Positions 53,779-64,000 of a stretch of 64,000 nt of DNA are shown here, one piece after another. Below the pieces are notes generated by a model. It saw only the letters and a program-made list of their open reading frames with translations, did no database searches and had not been told where the DNA came from. The translations under genes were made by a program, and so were the position numbers. Every line of letters starts with the position of its first letter. Position 1 is the first letter of the stretch. Source of the DNA: Circinella minor (Eukaryota; Mucoromycota; Mucoromycetes; Mucorales; Lichtheimiaceae); the NCBI GenBank assembly GCA_016758965.1, contig JAEPRB010000115.1:62001-126000 (forward strand), read 5' to 3'.

Positions 53779-55706
53779 AATTCAAAAGTGGTACTTGATA
53801 TTTAGTAATACATGTTGCTGCGCGCGCCACCGATCATTATCGGAAAGCCTGTAGCAGTAGTGAATCATCGGATGTGTACATAGTATTGAACGTATCAATC
53901 ATCAAATACTGCTGTCCCCTTCTATGGTGGATCACTGAATAACCTGTAGCGTGCGTTATTGGATAATCTGTAGTGTTGTGTGTGCCAGCTTTTATTTACT
54001 GATTCGATATTGTTGCAAGTGGCAATTGTATATGATTGAACAATAATCCATACTGTTTTGAGTATCAACCGTGAATCGTAAGATATCTCATATTGATGCA
54101 TGTGTCAATTGTGAATCTTGGTATAAACCATACTGTTTGTATACCAGTCGTGAATCATTAATTAGTTCATACTGTTGTGTGTACAAGCTGTAAATATTTG
54201 GATACGGGATAGCGTTGTGTGTGTCAATCGTGAATACTGAATACTCCATAGTTTTGTGTTGCAGTAGTGAATATTAAATAACTTATATTGTTGTTTGTGT
54301 GTGAGTATGGGTGGTTCGATAGTGGGTCTTGAGAAGTCGATGTGGTTGTATGTACAACTCGTAGATCTTGTCAAACGACTTGTCAAGCAGTTTGAAAAAA
54401 TAATTTATCTTTCATAATGGATCAAGATTAAGTTATTTATATAAGCCAGTTAATTGAGATTGATTCAGTAAAATAGTGTTCAAATTCAAGGACTATAAAT
54501 GATATAAAGGTATAGAGGTCTGAAAAATGAAGCCTTGTAGAAGGAGCCAATGGAAATTAGATTGCGTCATGTCTCTATTATTTATATGATAAATATAAAG
54601 TGACAGTAAAATATGATAAATATTGCAGTTGAAAAATTGTTCACGCAATAAAATAACTCTTTTTATTTTATGTTGGAAGCCATCACATTTTACATACTGT
54701 TGTCCACTATTCAGTAACATTACTCCAACCCAACTAAACATTTTATTAAATAACTTCATGTTATGGAGCTTTTGGACTCGACCAAATATGTAGCATCTTT
54801 AATAAGTATATTCTCATTTTTCCCATTGACTAAATAAGTTCGTCGTATTTTAATGTCGTGGTATTAAAAGATAGTCTCCATTCACTTATATCAATAGTTG
54901 GTATAGCTTATCCCTCCAAGATAAGTTTAAAATGTTGGATTAAAGTTCTGGAGTAGTACTTGAGATGATTTTCTAAAATTCACACACCTCTGTTCTTGCT
55001 TTTCAAATTTACCAATAACTATTCCTTCCATTTCTTATAATTATCAATAAAGTTCCACGTCTTACTTGGTGGGCGTTCTACCCAATAGAAATCATATCCA
55101 ATATACGTACCATAGAAGCGATACAGCATTCTTTATATGACTTTTTCACCACTTATGATGTCTCGGGGTATAGAAAAGTATAGCCTATTAAATAATAATA
55201 AGAACGAGTAAGCACAAACATTTTTTTAGTAATCAATTCTTCATGATGCAATGTATGTATATATACGTGTTAAAGGGAACACACTATGAGATGATTATTA
55301 ACAAAATTGAATTGCTGAGTTTTGCTGGGTCAATTTTTAGAGCTGCAGGATCCCAAGATCTGGCCACCGAATGCGCTTTAAAGAAAAAAAGTCTGAACTA
55401 TGCACCCAAGATCTGGCTTTTCCCCCCCGCGCATACCCACGGGAGCTTCTGATGCATAGTCCATCGCAGCTTCTTAAGATCTGGGTTATCTCATAAGCGT
55501 ACCTACGAGGCCATCAGAATGCCACAAATAAAAAAAATAAAAAAGCAATAGTCCCTTGTTGGTCATGAGCATTACCAGAATGCAGACAGGAACAAAAGTG
55601 ACGGTTGATTTTTTGAGTTTTACTGGTTCCAAACCGCCCATTCAATCAAAGAGTATATTGGTTTGAGAATCAGACTATCTTTATATACTGGGTGATGGCT
55701 CTCGTA
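53779..55706. other. Spacer of the large inverted repeat
   Basis: Contains the degenerate minisatellite at 53850-54300. Three copies of an AAGATCTGG-centred segment sit at about 55354, 55408 and 55475 with C-rich surroundings. No credible open frame was found on either strand. Confidence 0.5.
53850..54300. repeat. Degenerate minisatellite, unit about 39 bp
   Basis: Successive units begin with variants of AATCGTGAAT (for example at about 54067, 54107, 54146, 54185, 54226 and 54263) and end with variants of CATACTGTTGTGTGTACC. Six units align easily and earlier ones are more diverged. Unit length varies from 37 to 41 bp. Confidence 0.7.
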
Positions 55707-55786
55707 ACAGAAGGTAGTAACCATGAACACGATGATGAATAAATATGATTAGGTTTTATTAACTTTACAAGCGCTGAAACTAATGA

Positions 55787-57931
55787 ATGTTTATTGGAAT
55801 AGCTATCACGCGTTTCTTAGTAGAAGCAAAAGAAAAAGGAGAACAATGTAAGACCCTCCAGAAGATCGTCGACAGGTTTCAAAATGACATCGCTACTGGA
55901 TTTCGCATGATGAACTTTGATTCAGTAAAAGAAAGTTGGGTGCGAAATACAATTAAAGTAGCCGAAACACTTGGACTTACAGTGGCAAGTGCTAGCAACT
56001 TCTTCTTATGCATTTGTACTTTTTTTTATACCAATATGCAGATAAAATATGTACTTATTTATTTATATCTTCTAGGATATAACCAAAGTTTCATGGAAAA
56101 AAGTTGAACGATTGGTAAAAAATTCAAATAATGCTTTATCATCCATCCAAGGTGTAAATACACGACCAGAAGAAGAACCAAGTACATCATCATCATCATC
56201 AACATCAGTATCGCCCTCCACATCCTCCTTAAAAACAATATGACTTCTGGGATCTAAACTCAATAAGAGAAAAAGTAAGAGAACAAAACGTTCAGCCACT
56301 TTCAGTAGAAGAGAAAGTGATGAAATTTGCCGTAAAATGTGAATATTATCAGTACGTAAAGATCTCTATCATAGATAACTTGGTTTTAGTTTGTATTTTG
56401 AGCTTACCAACTAACTTTGCCATCTCTCAGTCCTTCTCAATCTCTTATTGTCGATCTTGGTGATAGTAATTGGCATGAAGTACAGGATGTTGCATTGGTC
56501 TCCGCATATAAAATATAATTTTATCCACTTACACAGGACAAGTTTTTCTGCTTATGATAAATGACTTTATTCAGTTATAAAAGTTAATTTGTTCGCTTAT
56601 TATAAGTAGTGTTATCTGCTTATAAAGAGTGAACTTCTTCGCTTATAAAAATAAGCTTATTCACTCATAAAAGTAAGCTTTTTCACATATAAAAAGTAGA
56701 GATCCTCCCATACGAATGGCGGTAAATTCGTGGGTTTGTGGCTCGAGACAAATGCAAAATCCTGTATTTACTGAAGAAGAATTACATGAATTACGTGAGG
56801 CTGGTGGCAATATAGACTACTCAGTACCCGAAGAACTTGAACAATGTTTTCAAGAAATCATCAAATTAGTACGTATGAACAAGCAAACAAATAAGCAATA
56901 TATACGTGGATATCCCAATAGAAGAAACTAAGTGACCTCATATCTTATAGAAAAATAGCAAAGAGCTATTTAATTATTCCAGAAGCACCCCTATTGATGA
57001 TCCTTGGGAAGAACGGCTCATTGTGTGGCTATCAATCGAATTAACAAACATTGCCCGATTGTTTCTCAAAACCGGCGCATTTGATATTACCACAATGATG
57101 GAAACAGGTCAACTGTACTTGGTGTTTGGATTTCTTTCTTCTGTTGTGCAAAATAGCGATATTGTGGTGAGAGGGTAAGCTGATTACAAATATATAGAAA
57201 AAAGAAAAATAACAGAATAAATTCACTGATACACTTTTTTTTTAAAAAAAAAAAAATTATCCAATAGCACGGAAGGAACGAGCAAAGCAAATGCGGATGC
57301 TTTGAATAATGGCTGTCAATTGTCATCCGTAAAACCAATCGCCAATAGGAAAATGGGTAGACGTGGTGATACAATTTTTGAATCGGGGAAGTTAGAACTT
57401 GGTTGTACAGAGATTGGTGCTGCTAAAGATCAGACCAAAGAGATTTATGATAGTTTGTTAAAAATGCCAATAGTTCTACGTGATATGTTGTTGTCGGCAA
57501 CCTTTTCCCCTTCAATATTGCATGAAGCCCATATAATTGGTTACAGCATTTCAGGTTTGTATTATGTTTGTATATTATTTATCAGTAAGGATATTACAAA
57601 TTGATAATTATTACTTATGCAAAAATAATACTTTCATTTAGGTGGCTCTGTCTCATTACTAGATGTTGACATCCCCAAGGGTTTTGTGACAAGAATTAGA
57701 AGGACAGAGCCTCTCGATTTCCCTGACAACAATAGGACCTTGGTGACCAAAATGTTACCTTTTTTGAATCTTGCTTGTGTTGGTAAAAGAATTATGGAAA
57801 AAACCCTTGATTTAACCAGTACTACCATGCGTCCATTATCACTATTGTCACCGGAAAGGAACCATTGGTGTCTCCTTCCTAATTTTATACCATCTCCAAA
57901 ATTATTACAAAAACGACAACGTACCGACTAG
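55787..57931 (+). pseudogene. Right copy of the repeated family, better preserved but broken
   Basis: Likely exons are 55787-55981, 56076-56341, 56428-about 56500, 56716-56870, 56982-57173, 57270-57555 and 57642-57931. Readable parts are MFIGIAITRFLVEAKEKGEQ, WKKVERLVKNSNNALSS, DFWDLNSIREKVREQN, SQSLIVDLGDSNWHEVQDV, RRGDTIFESGKLELGC and VDIPKGFVTRIRRTEPLDF. Breaks: a frameshift near 56240 between a Ser-rich run and DFWDL, an insertion of AT-rich 23-bp repeats at about 56490-56715, and an out-of-phase junction at 56871/56982. No catalytic motif I know of is visible. It is probably inactive unless splicing differs from my reading. Confidence 0.65.
56524..56703. repeat. About eight 23-bp tandem repeats inside right arm
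   Basis: Units are variants of CTTATAAAAGTAAGCTTNTTCG, for example TTATAAAAGTTAATTTGTTC, CTTATAAAGAGTGAACTTCT and CTTATAAAAATAAGCTTATT. The equivalent point in the left arm has no such repeats, so they arrived or expanded after the arms separated. Confidence 0.75.
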
Positions 57932-58226
57932 CAAGACACGAATTCACTTTTCTTTTTTTTTCATATAGCATAAAACCAATTTTTTCATCTTAAAATCTCT
58001 ATCCAAGTTCATCGCCGCAAAAATCTTCACTATTTTTATTTTTACCAATTGATATATAACATTTTTTTACCACCGAGTTTTACCACATTAAGTGCCATCT
58101 GCACCTTTTTTTTACAAACATGATAATATGGGCCATTTTATAGCATACCCTCTTCCTATCCGACCCGCCCTTGTTAATCTCCCCATGCCATTTTTACTAG
58201 CCATAAAGAGCAGTTTTATTAGTATA

Positions 58227-58945
58227 CAGTGTTGGGAGTTTCCGACTTTCCGACCTGGCGGAACCCCCCCCCCTTCCGCCAGGCGGAAACTATGGTTTAT
58301 AGGGTTTCCACAGTTGGAAACTGGCGGAAATATATACCATTATAGAGCAGGCATCAGTAAACATAAAAATGATATATCGTATTAAATAAAAGTAATACGG
58401 TTTATTTATATTTTTAATGCATTACGTATATCTGTTACTACGTATTATAATTATTATAACGTTATAATTTATGGTCCACAACAGGAGCTATGGGAATATA
58501 TAGTATTTAATAGCACATAAATGACAATAATGATTTTTTTAAACATTGGTTTTGCATTGATATATAGATGCTGCGCAAGCAAATAATAGCTTCAACATAA
58601 ATATTGCGCGTTGGTCAGTATATTGGCTTCACAGGTTAAAGCCCGACATCGACTGTCAACGCCCAAGAGCAAAATTTATCAGTTGCGTGATCTATATACA
58701 GAGCAATAGGATTTTTATGTAGACAAACCTAGACTTTAGACATCACAATGAGGCTCACTCAGCAAAAGTAAAATAGACATTTGAATATCTGTTTTCATAA
58801 CTTGAATATAAATATATACTCTCACTCTATCTCTCTTTTTTATTATTATTTTAATAAAACCTTTCATTTCATAATTCCATAAACATATCGATTGGGTGAA
58901 AAAGGTTTTCACCATAGGTTTCCGCCAGTCGGAAACCCAACACTG
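58227..58945. mobile_element. hAT-like MITE
   Basis: Ends are CAGTGTTGGGAGTTTCCGAC (left) and, on the minus strand at the right, CAGTGTTGGGTTTCCGACTG. An 8-bp TTAGTATA lies directly left (58219-58226) and again at 58949-58956, three bases beyond the right end; it is the probable target duplication. Both 8-bp targets and CAGNGNTGGG-type ends are known of hAT elements. Subterminal GGCGGAAA motifs occur several times near the left end and in CCGCCAGTCGGAAA at the right. The 719-bp interior has no transposase frame. Confidence 0.75.
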
Positions 58946-59245
58946 AGTTTAGTATACATATTTCCACTACTTTATAATTTTCTTTCATACGTAAAATCTG
59001 AAAATATTTTCTCTATAACATAAAAAGTAAGTGACTCACTATATTATATAGCGTAACTGTGTTATATATATTCTATCTATACATTATTGTTACTATTGTG
59101 TCATATACGTCTTAATAGCTCATCTGGTGTGTATTTCACTTGTAACGGCAGAATTTACCCCGACTTCAAAGATTTTCAGGGGCTGCGCAAAATAATATTT
59201 TACAGTACCTATGCATACTTAAAACACTTATTATTCTTCATTAAT

Positions 59246-59755
59246 CGCTCACAACCTTGAAAAATAAGACACACCCCCGAAATTTGATTCCCCAAATTTA
59301 GGCATACGAAAAGACTATCTATAGAAATGAGCACCCATCTGAAACTCGCAAAAAAGCACGTGTTTCCTGATTTGGAATTCTAACCACATATAACCCATAC
59401 CTGCCGTATGTACTATGTATTATTTTATATAAGTTTTTTTTGTTTCTTATTACTCACTTTTTATTATACTATTCAATTAAAACGCGCACATGTTTATGAA
59501 GGAATGTTCACATTCAATTTAAATAAAAACATTCGAGGATTATTATGCGATAAGGTTACAAACATATCAATTCACTTATTGTTCATTGGAAAATATATTA
59601 GTTGTATACACGTGCGTTTCTATAGAGGCAGTTTAACAAACAATTTCTGAGACTGCGGAAAATAGTTCTTTAGATGGGTGGCACATTTTTATATATAGGC
59701 TAAATTTGGGGAACAAATTCGGGGGGGAGGGGCTTATATTTCAAGGTTGTGAGCG
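59246..59755. mobile_element. Non-autonomous element with long inverted ends
   Basis: The left end CGCTCACAACCTTGAAAAAT and following about 90 bp match the right end read on minus (CGCTCACAACCTTGAAATAT). Shared inner blocks are CCCCCGAA, TTCCCCAAATTTAG and CACCCATCT. Length is about 510 bp. The flanks (ATTAAT left, ACTATT right) give no clear target duplication, so the superfamily is open. The central frame at 59408-59650 is not convincing. Confidence 0.65.
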
Positions 59756-59989
59756 ACTATTGACTTTTCAAAAAAACAGAAAGTAGCTATATTACATGAA
59801 AGTTATTATCATTGGCTGAAGGTGTTAGCATAAGAAGCCCCAAGCTAAACAAATAATAAACATTGATCGTTGCCCTTAAAACTTCATAGGTGTTTCTTTT
59901 CATTACTTTCTTCATTTATTTTTAAACAATAATAGTCGTTCAAAAACGTCTAAAAACAGTCATCAGTCAAGAACGATATATTACTAAAG

Positions 59990-60955
59990 GACATTATTAT
60001 AGTTGTAAATTATTTACCTTGTCCAGAAAATGAAAGTCATATTACGTATTTTCTAAATAAACTACTAGGTGATTCTTCAACAAATTTAACAGGACATCAT
60101 CTGGATGAGAACCATCATTCCCCAATAATAAAAAATGAATCAGTGCCTCATTGAGATTTATCTATAGTAGTAGCAGATAACAACGCGACTCATGACAATA
60201 ACAATAACAACGCAAATATAATAATAATAATAACGACAGTGATAAGAATTTAATAAACGGGAAAAAGCGTTTATGGATAAATATTTTGACATGCTGTCAA
60301 AACAATTATCTGACGAAAAAATGGTTGCTTCAAATATTGATTTTCCTAATTGCTACAAAAATAAAACTTTTTGGGTCTATCTAGAATCATATTATCTTTC
60401 TCAACATGTTTTCGAAAAAAAAAATACGATATCAAAACCAAATCTACTCAAATTATACAAACCTCGTGTATTTATATGGATCCTTTATCTTCTTGTTTCC
60501 AACCGAAAAATTGATTGTCCAACTTGTCTAATGACACTTCAAAAAAAAAAAAAAGGATTTACAAGCACAAGGATGGGTTACATCGTCAGTTGCTAGGCGT
60601 ATATGGGACTTGACTAATAATTTTTATGTAATGGGGATACCGTTATAAATGTCCTCGACGTATCAATGAAAAGGCCGATCCGGAAAAACGTTTGTAGATC
60701 ATGATCAAGATTTTATGAAAAAATCTCTTTCTGAATCCCTAGTACGTACTTGGGTTTCCAGGTATATTGACTCATAGATCAGCAATCTCCAATGATATGA
60801 TGAATATGATGCAGAGCTGCTTTAGTAATCGGATGGGATCAACACCGTTTACTAATATGCTCACGATGTTACATACAAAAAGACACAATATTATTGAATT
60901 TATACGAAGATGTCGAAAATGAGGGGAAACAGGTTGTCCTAGCGTTAGAGGAAAT
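59990..60955 (+). pseudogene. Transposon-encoded protein remnant resembling DUF6729 proteins
   Basis: The readable part starts at the ATG at 60273 (MDKYFDMLSKQLSDEK..). KPRVFIWILYLLVSN and IDCPTC follow (60462-60540). A shift at the A run (60541-60554) leads to GWVTSSVARRIWDLTNNFYV, a one-base shift to GYRYKCPRR, and further shifts to FPGILTHRSAISNDMMNMMQ and SCFSNRMGSTPFTNML..LHTKRHN. The order (KPRVFxW..CPxC..GW..RRxxDL..FYxxGYRYxC..FPxxLTHRSxI) matches, from memory, fungal transposon-linked DUF6729 proteins. At least four frame breaks make it dead. A weaker stretch at 59999-60155 (..CPENESHITYFLNKLLGD..) may be its N-terminal part. Confidence 0.6.
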
Positions 60956-63394
60956 AAACTATGTCTAGAAAAGAGCAACAACAAAGGTCATCAGAAGGAC
61001 TATAAAAGATTCTTTACACTTTCTACGTAGAACAATTACCACATTATCACATCGTTTTTTTATTATTATTATTATGATAAAACAAATATTCCTTTAGGAA
61101 AAATAAATTTATACACCAATTAACCTTTTGCTTTATCAATCACTAGTGAAATATATAAATACACTCTTTGATTTTAAAATATTCTTGATCTTTAATAGTA
61201 TCTTCTCCAGTCTTATATTTTTTTCGTTTCCCCGCGCTGTTGTTTTCTTTTCCTTTTTGAACCGAAAATGTTCTAAAAGCTCTAGATATGGTCACTGGCC
61301 CTTCTGTTGAGTAAAGCGCTAATGCTAACTTGGCAACTTCAAGCCCTAGTAATACTATGTATGTATCATCTCCTTTACATTTAAACTAAGTAAATAACGT
61401 GTACAAGCTGAAACAAAAATTGATGGTAAAAATATGACGGTAATATTGGTCCTGAATCCCATAACTATATTTTTATAAATACCACAGTAGAGCTCATACA
61501 ATCATGATTTACGTGAAGCAATAATCAATGGTTAGGATGCGCTAGACTTAGTAGATGACTTCATTGATAAAATTATTATACAGCTTTTTTCTTTAATCTG
61601 AAAAAGATAAAGCGTCAGTTCATAGAAAAAGCTTACCTAATTCTTTGGATTCTGTATAGTTGCTTAATAATAAGGCTCAACTACAACACAATTTTTTTTT
61701 TGTCAAAGCTTGTGGTTCTACGTATAGATACTTATTTACAGTTTTTTTTTTTTCAATGAAAATGAAGCTTTCATATCGGTCTTCATGATTAACTCATTAC
61801 TACTTTTCTTGTCACCTATTTCTTCAATTTTAATTACACAATAAGCATATAGAAGCGGCATTTTTTTTTTTTTATAGAAAAAGAAAAGCTGATAACTAAT
61901 GCTGTCCAGAATCACCAAATTAGTCACCCCCACACTTCTGTCCTTTTTCATCTTCATAAATGATATCGTTATGATAAGGTAAAATGATGAGATGAGAGTT
62001 TAATGAGAATAAAAAAGTTCACTCCCATTTTTATTTGTTAAGTGTTTACTGTATTTGAAATGATAATATTCTTGTAAATTGGTAGGTGCTCTTACTAAAC
62101 GCTAAAGATATAATTTGGGAAGGTGTAGTGGTGATGGTGAATGAATTTTGGGGTATACATTTACAAATATAAAAAAAAAAGTGGGTATATTATTATTACT
62201 ACTATTCGTTATTATCGACCTTTATTTTAGTACAAGTCATTGGTTTCCTGTTCATTTATCTTCAATACACTACGTAACACGTTGATTATTTTAAAATATA
62301 TTCATCATAATTAAATGGTAAGCTTTGGTGTTTTCTTTTTACCATTAAACACTTCCTCCATGTCACTTGAGGTGTCTTGAAAATATTTCACGAAAATCCC
62401 CAAGCATCGACTGTGTAAACAAATAGAAAAATTGAAAATTGATATCATTAGTAAATTAAATATACGCATTGCATGCCATAAACACGACAATATAATTAAA
62501 AATGAAAAACACACCTTGATTCTAGTCATGTAATTCAGCGCACCATTCAGAGACCCATCTTTAATTTCAAGATATGGCCGTGGAACATATGTATGAACGA
62601 GCAAACAACAGCAACACCGATTAAAACAATAACTCTGGATCATATCACCATGGTACCCAACTCTACCAAATTCAAGGACTCAAAAATGCTGCTAAAATTC
62701 TTTCTTTTCGCTCTTAACCTCAGGCATTAAGAAGACACCCTACACCTAACAGTACCTATTAATTAACCCATCTGTTTCTTCATATTTATCTATCCAGTCT
62801 AACGGACATTCAGCTCATATGCACTGTCGTGGATCTGAAAATACTGTGTATTGATTATGATGTTACTGACGACAAATTTGGATTAAAAGCATTTCATGAC
62901 AAAGCTCACTTGGCTTTTTTTCCATTGACGGTGCTCTTGGTATTACATCGCATAAGAAAAATTGTACAACTAATATTGATATTAGCAAAAGCTATTCGTT
63001 CTCTTTCTCCTGATACATAATAAGATGATCAGGGTTCGTTCAAAAAATATCATCCTTTTCCTTACTTGACTTGGAAGAGCAAGCAAATATGGAATCTCCA
63101 CAAAATACATATTCGGATCACGATATTGATATAAATAAAATGATATAAAAACGACCGAATTTTCATGTTTGTGAAAAAATAGTACAAAGTGTGCACTTGA
63201 TGGTAAAAGGCTCCGTGGTAAAAAAAAAATGTATATTAACTGGTAAAGATACACGGATTTGTCAATAATGAAATTAAATAAAGATTTGAAGATAAAAAAA
63301 AAAAGATGGAACAGACTTGGATGATAAAAAAAAAAACGGCACATGCTTTAAAAGTGAAAAACTTGGGAAAGACTCAATAATAATAATAAAAATA
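60956..63394. other. Decayed accessory DNA, short coding remnants
   Basis: Small protein-like pieces with stops occur on plus, for example NHDLREAIING near 61500 and KILCIDYDVTDDKFGLKAFH at 62835-62900, followed one frame over by DGALGITSHKKNCTTNIDIS. They could belong to the transposon remnant upstream or to other elements. No intact gene seen. Confidence 0.4.
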
Positions 63395-63540
63395 ATAAAA
63401 GATGAGTGTCTTGCTAGTCTGTGTGTTGTTGTTTTTGTGATGGAATGATATTAGGAGGGAGTCATCAATGGTTCTTTCCTGGTGACGGTCGCTATGGTTT
63501 CTTTTTTTTTTTTTTACCAACACAAGCAAGAAGCTTTTTA
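63395..63540 (-). pseudogene. Third, truncated copy of the repeated family (3' end only)
   Basis: On minus this stretch has TCTTGCTTGTGTTGGTAAAA, then GGAAAGAACCATTGATGACT, then GACTAGCAAGACAC, in the same order as the last exon of the right copy (57770-57940). About 90 bp in the middle are missing. Only the last 150 bp of the gene are represented. Confidence 0.65.
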
Positions 63541-63881
63541 TTTTCAAGTTTGAAAAGACAAAATTATAATTTTGAATAAAATTTGGAGGGATAAAATAGG
63601 ATACGAAATAGAAAAAAGAATTATTGAGAAGGTAAGAGGGTAGGAAATATAGGCATAAAGATAAAAAAAAAAATTAAAGGGGAGTTATTTTCAAGACAAC
63701 AAGTTTTTTCTTCTTTCCACCATGGTCCTGTTCTACAGCTTGCCAAAAAAAAAATTTCTGATTATATACAGAATCAATAGGATATGTATGTTTTGGAAAA
63801 CCTAGTTTATAGTATATACATATGTCACATATTAGTTATGTTTATATTATATATAAAAAAAAATTAAATGGTGCAAATGTT
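63541..63881. other. 3' flank of the gene entering at the right edge
   Basis: AT-rich, no gene seen. Probably contains the 3' untranslated region of the minus-strand gene that ends at 63882. Confidence 0.4.
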
Positions 63882-64000
63882 TTATATAAAATTTACTTTG
63901 ATACAAGAATGATAAACTAATTCCATAAGATCATTCAAAACTAAAACTTGACCAGAACCAATAATAGGTACTTGTAATAATAATAATAGTAGTAGTAGTA
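63882..64000 (-). CDS. 3' end of a gene running off the window
   Basis: Minus-strand open frame from the window edge to the stop at 63882-63884. After a Leu run coming from a CTA/TTA repeat it reads QVPIIGSGQVLVLNDLMELV and then YHSCIKVNFI. It looks like the last exon of a conserved protein, but I cannot name the family from 39 codons. Confidence 0.45.
   Translation of the reverse strand, partial: LLLLLLLLQVPIIGSGQVLVLNDLMELVYHSCIKVNFI

Larger units (their letters stand above)
51565..57931. repeat. Large inverted repeat of a decayed gene family
   Basis: The left arm (about 51565-53778, coding sense on minus) and right arm (about 55707-57931, coding sense on plus) are copies of the same multi-exon gene facing outward, each about 2.2 kb. 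A 1.9-kb spacer separates them. Similarity is clear along the whole length, for example ATGGGTAGACGTGGGGATGC against ATGGGTAGACGTGGTGATAC and the shared intron ends, with many substitutions and indels. Each arm has its own private insertion: about 250 bp in the left (52500-52755) and about 250 bp in the right (56490-56715). Confidence 0.85.

Overview
The window is AT-rich nuclear DNA from a fungus. Genes carry many short introns (about 60-150 bp, GT..AG), and intergenic DNA is rich in A/T runs. The gene set includes GH63 glucosidase I, SNF1, XRN1, a Pumilio protein, an IND1/NUBPL ATPase and an ECM33-like GPI protein. Together with the gene style and the lineage-expanded repeat family at the right end, this points to Mucoromycota, probably Mucorales. 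That assignment is an inference from style and family memory, not from a marker gene.

Layout. 1-9 kb: a cluster of four paralogous small secreted Cys-containing proteins (-, +, -, -). The first two are divergent and share an inverted, nearly identical promoter, leader and signal-peptide region. A decayed pogo-like transposon sits in the middle of the cluster. 9.4-14.3 kb: mitochondrial ribosomal protein uL29m and ER glucosidase I (14 exons), both on +. 15-34 kb: four genes on -, namely XRN1, an SP-RING SUMO-ligase-like protein, a divergent homeodomain protein and the SNF1 kinase. 37.8-43.7 kb: a Pumilio gene (-) divergent from a small unknown gene (+). 45.6-49.8 kb: IND1/NUBPL (+), an ECM33/SPS2-like wall protein (-) and an unknown acidic/Lys-tailed protein (+). 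51.5-63.6 kb: a transposon- and repeat-rich island with a roughly 6.4-kb inverted repeat of a broken gene family, a hAT-like MITE, a long-TIR element, a frameshifted transposon ORF resembling DUF6729 proteins, and a third fragment of the repeated family. The 3' end of one more gene enters at the right edge (-).

The conserved genes are ordinary housekeeping and regulatory functions: mRNA decay (XRN1), mRNA control (Pumilio), energy signalling (SNF1), sumoylation, N-glycan trimming, and mitochondrial translation and complex I assembly. I see no evidence that they act as one unit. The accessory ends hold the unusual material. The leading candidate for something undescribed is the secreted-protein cluster, where regulatory DNA and signal peptide are conserved between two inverted copies while the mature proteins have diverged strongly.

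Exon borders were read by hand from GT..AG signals, frame continuity and family conservation. They agree in phase throughout the intact genes but have no transcript support.
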